DNA from: an uncultured Pseudomonadota bacterium
GTDB lineage: Bacteria; Pseudomonadota; Alphaproteobacteria; Rs-D84
DNA: 10,992 nucleotides
Direction: 5' to 3'
NCBI GenBank assembly: GCA_947165555.1
Contig: CAMVAR010000009.1
Location: 1-10,992 of the forward strand
Part shown: positions 6,533 through 10,992 of the stretch, in pieces
Numbering within the stretch: the first letter of the stretch is position 1
How the letters are laid out: every line of letters starts with the position of its first letter
Notes under the pieces: model-generated
What the model was told of the DNA's origin: nothing
Databases searched by the model: none
Seen by the model: only the letters and a program-made list of their open reading frames with translations
Program-made: the position numbers and the translations under genes

Positions 6533-7612
6533 GTGAACGAGTTAAATATCGTTATAACCAGATTAACCAATGCCGGACTAAATGTTCTTGGGGCGGACAG
6601 TGAATTCATTTATATCGAAGACCCGGCATGTATTATCCGCAGTTTTGAAACATTTATTGGTTATGCGTGGTTGGCATTGGCGGTCGTTACGGTGGGAATG
6701 CTGGCCGGGTGGGGAATTGCGATGATTCGCGGGTCGAAAAACGATATAAAAAACAATTTTAAAAATTTGTTTTTAATTTTTGGAATTGTAACGGCTGTTG
6801 GACCAATATTGAATATGATATATGGGGGGGATTTGATTGGTGCGGCATGTGAGAAAACAAAAATTTCAATGACGACGGTTAACGAAATATTAATGGCGCA
6901 ATCAAATTCGCCGGGTATTGATGTGGCCAGTTATGAAGATATTAACATTTATGATAGTGGTCCAAATTGGAATGTGGCCGTCGATGTGCCAATCGCCCCC
7001 GATTTGTCGGCATACGAAGATTCTGAATATGGGACGGGGACGTCAATGACATCGGGTGCAACCAACACGACATCAAACAATGGTATAAATAATAATTCCG
7101 CGTCCGTTGAAATGGTAAATGGTAATCTGAATATACAAATCGGTGCAACGGTCCCGGTGTCAATTAAATCTAATAACGCGGCACGCAGTGTTACATATAT
7201 AATGGCGGACGGTACGACCGAAGAACGAAGTGGCGGTGCATTGGCCTGGCGTACAAATAATCCGGGGGCAATGCGTATCAGTGATTTTGCGATTCGTAAT
7301 GGGGCAATTGGCGAACATCGTGGTATGGCGGTATTTGCAAATCGTGAATCCGGGCGTGCGGCACAAATTGCGCTATTAAAAACATCGACATATCAAAACA
7401 GAACATTGGCCGATGCAATGAAACGATATGCACCGCGCGAAGATGGTAATAATCCTGATTCGTATGCGGCGTATTTGGCGCGTGCAATCGGTGTGCCGCT
7501 GCATACATATTTACGTGATATGACCGATGCACAATTGGCCAAAATGGCCGATGGTATTGAACGCAAAGAAGGCACACGTACAGGTCAAATAACTAGAACT
7601 CAGGGAAACTAA
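6533..7612 (+). CDS. Two-TM inner-membrane protein with C-terminal NPGxxR domain
   Basis: A 359-residue membrane protein that I cannot name. Residues 1-42 precede two transmembrane helices (about 43-65 and 79-101) joined by the basic loop RGSKNDIKNNFKN. By the positive-inside rule both ends would face the periplasm, where Cys33 and Cys106 flank the helices and could form a disulfide. Residues 120-235 are a Ser/Thr/Asn/Gly-rich linker. The C-terminal domain (about 236-345) contains WRTNNPGAMR, GMAVFANRESGRAAQIALL, YQNRTLADAMKRYAP and NNPDSYAAYLA. The NNPGxxR / F-A-x-F / RYAP pattern resembles a domain I associate with phage structural or cell-wall-acting proteins; that link is from memory and tentative. 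The helix-basic loop-helix layout also recalls TrbC/VirB2-like type IV secretion subunits, but no sequence motif supports this. The GTG start has no clear Shine-Dalgarno; no better in-frame start exists before the first helix. Confidence 0.75.
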   Translation: MNELNIVITRLTNAGLNVLGADSEFIYIEDPACIIRSFETFIGYAWLALAVVTVGMLAGWGIAMIRGSKNDIKNNFKNLFLIFGIVTAVGPILNMIYGGDLIGAACEKTKISMTTVNEILMAQSNSPGIDVASYEDINIYDSGPNWNVAVDVPIAPDLSAYEDSEYGTGTSMTSGATNTTSNNGINNNSASVEMVNGNLNIQIGATVPVSIKSNNAARSVTYIMADGTTEERSGGALAWRTNNPGAMRISDFAIRNGAIGEHRGMAVFANRESGRAAQIALLKTSTYQNRTLADAMKRYAPREDGNNPDSYAAYLARAIGVPLHTYLRDMTDAQLAKMADGIERKEGTRTGQITRTQGN

Positions 7613-7615
7613 TAA

Positions 7616-8227
7616 ATGAGTGAATCAAAATCAAATCGCAAAATTTTAATATTAATTGTTTTAATATTGGCGGTAATTGTGGCCATGATGTTTATATGGC
7701 GCATGCCGTCCAAAGAACAAATTGATACCGCGACATCTGATGCGGGTACCCGTTCCCGACCAGTCCAAAATTTATCGTCTAATGAATTTGATGACGGACT
7801 TGGGACACCAACACGTATTCAACGTTATAAATTGGATGAATTTGGGGCGGGGGTCGCCGAACGTGCGGAATTTGAATATGATATTAACAATGATGGCCGG
7901 CCGGACCTGATTACGCGTACCCGTAATGAAACAGGTACCGTGCATTTTGAATACGTATATAAAATTGAACTAAATGATGGTGAAAAATTAAATGATATTA
8001 CGCCTGATGGTTTTTATACAATCGAAGGTTCCGACTGTGCCCGTCAAAAATTACAGTTTTCATTTGAACCGGATTTTTCTGTGACAAAAATATTCCGACC
8101 ATTGGGAGACGAATGGGACACGCCAACCGCATCACAAAAACAGGTGTTTAGTATATGGAACAATCGGATGCACGTTGTTACCGATATTGAATACAAAACC
8201 GTTTGTGACGTATCAGAATTGTTCTGA
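7616..8227 (+). CDS. Single-TM protein with periplasmic Ca-loop motif, unknown function
   Basis: A 203-residue protein with a short basic N-terminus (SKSNRK), one transmembrane helix (about 10-28) and an outward-facing remainder. A linker rich in Ser and Asn (30-65) leads to a compact domain. At residues 89-98, DINNDGRPDL fits the calcium-binding D-x-N-x-D-G-x-x-D loop of FG-GAP/dockerin-like repeats, present once. Cys141 and Cys197 could form a disulfide. I recognise no family. It starts three bases after the two-TM gene, with AGGGA (7602-7606) inside that gene as ribosome binding site. Its last 15 bases overlap the converging radC gene. It is the third member of the 5576-8227 operon and would sit in the same membrane as the second. 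Confidence 0.75.
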   Translation: MSESKSNRKILILIVLILAVIVAMMFIWRMPSKEQIDTATSDAGTRSRPVQNLSSNEFDDGLGTPTRIQRYKLDEFGAGVAERAEFEYDINNDGRPDLITRTRNETGTVHFEYVYKIELNDGEKLNDITPDGFYTIEGSDCARQKLQFSFEPDFSVTKIFRPLGDEWDTPTASQKQVFSIWNNRMHVVTDIEYKTVCDVSELF

Positions 8228-8902
8228 TGTGAATTCGCGCATAGAATACAATATACCGCCCGATACAACATAATGGTCAACTAATTGTATGCCAACCATA
8301 CGCAGTGTTGCGGCCAATTCATGTGTGGTCATAAAATCTTCGGCTGAAAATGATGTGTTTGGTTTTGGATGATTGTGTATTAGTACGACATTTTGTGTGC
8401 GAAATCTAATTGCGGTTTTTAAGATTTCGCCCTTGTACAACGATGTCTGATTCCATGTACCCTGACTGTGTTTTTCGTGATACAATAAACGCCCATCCCC
8501 GTCCAGGTACAAAACGTGTAATTCTTCAATATTTTGTCCACCCAACATCAGTTTGCAAAAATTCTCTAAATTGGTTTTGTTTAAAAATGTCTGTTTATCA
8601 ACCGCCTGGGATTCGTAGCCCATTAACATTATTTTCTGAATTACTTTGATAAAAATTGCGGTATTGCGTCCCATGCCGGGTACGGTTGTTAATTCGTCGA
8701 TTGATGCGCTAAGCATTGCATATATTCCACCAAACTTTTTATACAACAACCGCGCCAATGGGCGTACGTCACGCCGTGGAATAACATAGGCCAACATTAA
8801 TTCTAATATTTCATATTTTGCCAATTTATCATCAAGAAAATTCTGGCGCAGTCTTTCTCTGTGTCCGTTACGTAATGATAAATCCGGTGCTTTTTCCGAC
8901 AT
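8213..8902 (-). CDS. radC: RadC family JAMM/MPN-domain protein
   Basis: A 229-residue protein of the RadC (UPF0758) family, of normal length. The N-terminal part has a helix-hairpin-helix-like segment with LTTVPGMGRNTAIFIKV (71-87). The C-terminal JAB/MPN domain has a complete JAMM metal site: Glu159 in YKGEILKTAI, His176 and His178 in LIHNHP, then Ser186 and Asp189 in FSAEDF, which matches H-x-H-x7-S-x2-D exactly. The fold predicts a zinc-dependent peptidase or isopeptidase, but the biological role of RadC is unsettled; the old link to DNA repair rests on a mutation since assigned to another gene, and some members act in competence. It follows map by 10 bases and overlaps the end of the converging plus-strand gene by 15 bases. 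Confidence 0.92.
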   Translation of the reverse strand: MSEKAPDLSLRNGHRERLRQNFLDDKLAKYEILELMLAYVIPRRDVRPLARLLYKKFGGIYAMLSASIDELTTVPGMGRNTAIFIKVIQKIMLMGYESQAVDKQTFLNKTNLENFCKLMLGGQNIEELHVLYLDGDGRLLYHEKHSQGTWNQTSLYKGEILKTAIRFRTQNVVLIHNHPKPNTSFSAEDFMTTHELAATLRMVGIQLVDHYVVSGGILYSMREFTSEQF

Positions 8903-8912
8903 GATATTTAAT

Positions 8913-9680
8913 CTAGGCCTGAATCATTTTTTCTGTGAATATTGTAACCCCGTCTTCGGTTATCCCCAGTGTGTGTTCCCATTGTGCGGACATCCCACCA
9001 TCAATCGTGCGTGCGGTCCAACCGTCTGGGTCAATTTTGCATTCGGGACGCCCGGTGTTTATCATGGGTTCAATTGTAAATACCAATCCCGGCACCATTT
9101 TTACACTGTCCCACATCTTGTCATAGAAATGATATATTTGTGGGTCATCGTGCATAACTTTGCCAATACCATGACCTACAAAATCACGCGATATAGAAAA
9201 ACCATGTGGTTTAACAACAGCTTCAATTGTTTTGCCGATTTCTGATAGTGGCACCCCCGGTGCGCAAATCGCGATTGCGGCATTTAACGCATCTTGGCAT
9301 GTTTGTACCAATTCGCGTGTGCGTGGTGATACGTTCCCAATCATAAACATGCGCGACGAATCGCCATGAAAACCCTTGTATTCTGCGGTCAGGTCCACAT
9401 TGACAATGTCGCCATCTTTTAAAATGACGTCATCGCTGGGGATGCCGTGTACGATAACATCATTGACTGATGTACAGATGCTTTTTGGATAGCCCATATA
9501 TCCCAAATCTGATGAACGCGCGCCATTTTGTCGTAAGAATTCGGCAACCATACGGTCAATTTCACCGGTTGAAATTCCGGCCCGAATGTATGGGGAAATA
9601 TAATCAAAGCATCGCGCCACCAAATCCCCCACAATGCGCAAACGTTTAAAATCTTTGGGTGCATATACTGATGCCAACAT
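8913..9680 (-). CDS. map: Methionine aminopeptidase, type I
   Basis: A 255-residue cytosolic metalloprotease that removes the initiator methionine from nascent proteins. All active-site residues are present at nearly E. coli numbering: Asp96 in NVDLTA, Asp107 in GDSSR, His170 in GHGIGKVMHDDP, Glu204 in TIEPM and Glu235 in WEHT as the two-metal ligands, with His79 (VHGIP) and His177 as substrate-contacting histidines. No N-terminal zinc-finger extension is present, so it is the short bacterial MetAP1 form. The start is fixed by a strong GGAGG (9688-9692) seven bases upstream, embedded in the last codons of holA; only one base separates the holA stop from the map ATG. Confidence 0.96.
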   Translation of the reverse strand: MLASVYAPKDFKRLRIVGDLVARCFDYISPYIRAGISTGEIDRMVAEFLRQNGARSSDLGYMGYPKSICTSVNDVIVHGIPSDDVILKDGDIVNVDLTAEYKGFHGDSSRMFMIGNVSPRTRELVQTCQDALNAAIAICAPGVPLSEIGKTIEAVVKPHGFSISRDFVGHGIGKVMHDDPQIYHFYDKMWDSVKMVPGLVFTIEPMINTGRPECKIDPDGWTARTIDGGMSAQWEHTLGITEDGVTIFTEKMIQA

Positions 9681-9681
9681 C

Positions 9682-10672
9682 TTAATTCCTCCGTTTAATA
9701 GACATTTTATAGGTTTTTAATACTAATTTTAATGCAAAATCCCGTAACAATATTTCTGCCGGCATGCCGGTGATGCGTAACTGGGCTTCTAATTCGCCAA
9801 GGCGTTCTAATACCGCGCTGATATCATTAGATGCCCATATTTTCATTGCGATGTTAAATTTATCCGCAACCTTCCAAAACAGACGGGGCAATTGTCCATC
9901 CACAACCGCCGTTAACAGTGTTTTAAAATGTCGGTCCAACATGCGGATTAACATGTTCGGTTCGGCATTGTCGTATAATAATCGGTCCAGTGCCAACATT
10001 GTGGGACCAATATGCCCGGCGGTCAAAGAATATAAAAAAATCGTCGGGGTTTGCGGGGCCGGTATCCGGAAAACATTTTTCAACATCTTTTAAATCAATG
10101 GTTTTTTTATCATCAACATACAGCGCAATTTTTGCCAAAAAACCACGTGTAATTCCACGGTCACCCCCAAGATGCGTTGTCATATATGTTATTGCATCTG
10201 GGGAAATTTGCTTGATTTGTGCGACCGTAAATAACTCGTTTCGTATCAAGGTTTCTAGTGTTCGTGCATCATCGGTATAGCATGCAACGGCGGCAATATT
10301 TTGCCCATCTTCAAACATTTTACGCAATCCACCACCGGCGCGTAAATCACCCGCGGTTACAATAACCATTGCGTCCAACCCGGCATGCCCAACCAACTCG
10401 CCAATAACCTTGGCATGCGAATCACCGGCGTTTGTAATGATGACCATTTTACGTCCGCCAAACATAGACGGGGTCAACGCCTCGGCAAACAGTGCGTCTT
10501 GTTTATCGCGCAATTCATCGGAATCCAGTGCAAATATATTGTCTTTGTCAATGGATAAAATCTCGACCGATTTATCACACAATTCGTCAACCAACCCCGC
10601 GTCCGGTCCGTATATTAGTACCGCGCGTACCCCCGACAAAGCCTTGGAAAAATCAGATTCTTTCCATTTCAT
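9682..10672 (-). CDS. holA: DNA polymerase III delta subunit, interrupted by a one-base frameshift
   Basis: HolA is the clamp-loader subunit that opens the sliding clamp. The N-terminal frame (from the ATG at 10672) has the family's nucleotide-binding-like start, AVLIYGPDAGLVDELCDK (17-34), and the FGGRKMVIITNA strand (71-82), and is in register up to ANPDDF (207-212). The similarity then continues in another minus-strand frame, LYSLTAGHIGPTMLALDRLL onward, to the TAA at 9682. The switch falls exactly on an A7 run at 10034-10040 (T7 on the coding strand). With six T the text reads Asp-Asp-Phe-Leu-Tyr-Ser-Leu-Thr without a break, giving 329 residues, a normal HolA length. Both halves look otherwise intact, so a homopolymer sequencing error or a very recent mutation is most likely. 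Slippage is possible. It starts three bases after the lptE stop. Confidence 0.85.
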
Positions 10673-10675
10673 GTT

Positions 10676-10992
10676 TTATTTTTTTGTTTGTTCGTATTTT
10701 ATAACCTCGGCAATTGCGCGCGTTCCAATTTTGTCGGCCAATACCGTGATAGTGTTTGCCACCGCGTTATTATATGATGCGTTTGCCGCAACCAGATATC
10801 GCACAAATGTGTATGATTCAGATGCAGTCTCGGTTCCGGATGAAATTGTTTTCCCGTCATGTTCCAAAACATATTGCGCACTTAATAGAATTTCTTGCCA
10901 TGTGGCATCACCGGTTTGTTCCAATGCCTTGTACCGGGTTTGTGGATTTTCCAATGTCACGCGCAGGGTATATTGTGCATCCATTCCGTGTT
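10676..10992 (-). CDS. lptE: LPS-assembly lipoprotein LptE, C-terminal part
   Basis: This is the C-terminal portion (about 105 residues) of a probable LptE, the outer-membrane lipoprotein that plugs the LptD barrel and completes LPS export. The frame is open to the right edge, so the signal peptide, lipobox and true start are outside; the ATG at 10984 is internal (preceded by His-Gly codons). Visible features are a strand-rich pattern (YTLRVTLEN, residues 5-13 of that frame), a WQEILLSAQYVLEHDGKTISSG segment split by a turn, SESYTFVRYLVAANASYNNAVAN, and a final amphipathic helix ITVLADKIGTRAIAEVI. LptE is poorly conserved, so the call leans on its position directly before holA, a widely conserved lptE-holA order, together with the size and pattern. 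Confidence 0.75.
   Translation of the reverse strand, partial: HGMDAQYTLRVTLENPQTRYKALEQTGDATWQEILLSAQYVLEHDGKTISSGTETASESYTFVRYLVAANASYNNAVANTITVLADKIGTRAIAEVIKYEQTKK

Noticed and set aside
6518..6535. Fusion of the acidic protein gene and the two-TM gene, which share the same frame
   Set aside because: A TAA stop (6518-6520) separates them and each has its own plausible start, so they are two genes in tandem.
10031..10040. TTTTTTA in holA as a classical -1 ribosomal slippery heptamer
   Set aside because: The codon phase is wrong for -1 slippage; a +1 shift or loss of one base is needed to reach the second half of the gene.

Overview
The window looks like chromosomal sequence from an AT-rich alphaproteobacterium. 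The clues are gene content and order rather than any marker: a ZauP-like coiled-coil gene overlapping zapA, an lptE-holA pair, a cysteine-free L33, a ParC-type topoisomerase subunit, and several near-consensus sigma70-type promoters placed so that transcripts would be leaderless or nearly so. A small-genome or host-associated lineage is possible but is only an inference. Coding density is very high and no stretch of 300 bases lacks a gene.

Layout. (1) 2-1826, plus strand: the end of a GH24 phage-type lysozyme, a tiny LptM-like lipoprotein and a 467-residue unknown protein with alpha/beta-hydrolase-like motifs and a cysteine at the nucleophile position. (2) 1850-1934: tRNA-Leu(UAG) on the minus strand. 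(3) 2028-2703: rpmG with its own promoter and terminator, then a small secreted cysteine-containing protein and a bidirectional terminator. (4) 2720-5494, minus strand: zauP-like gene, zapA and parC. (5) 5576-8227, plus strand: three tightly spaced genes of unknown function: an acidic disordered protein, a two-TM protein with a large C-terminal domain, and a single-TM protein with a calcium-loop motif. (6) 8213-10992, minus strand: lptE (partial), holA (interrupted by a one-base frameshift in an A7/T7 run), map and radC, spaced 1-10 bases apart.

How the genes work together. The zauP/zapA pair belongs to Z-ring organisation and parC to chromosome decatenation. The lptE-holA-map-radC string is a mixed housekeeping operon (LPS export, replication clamp loading, N-terminal methionine removal, a JAMM-fold protein). 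The most novel part is the 5576-8227 operon. It would place one protein in the cytoplasm and two in the inner membrane with large outward domains, suggesting an undescribed envelope complex. A G9 tract in its first gene and a G7 tract in its second could make it phase variable. I see no CRISPR array, insertion sequence, integrase or origin.
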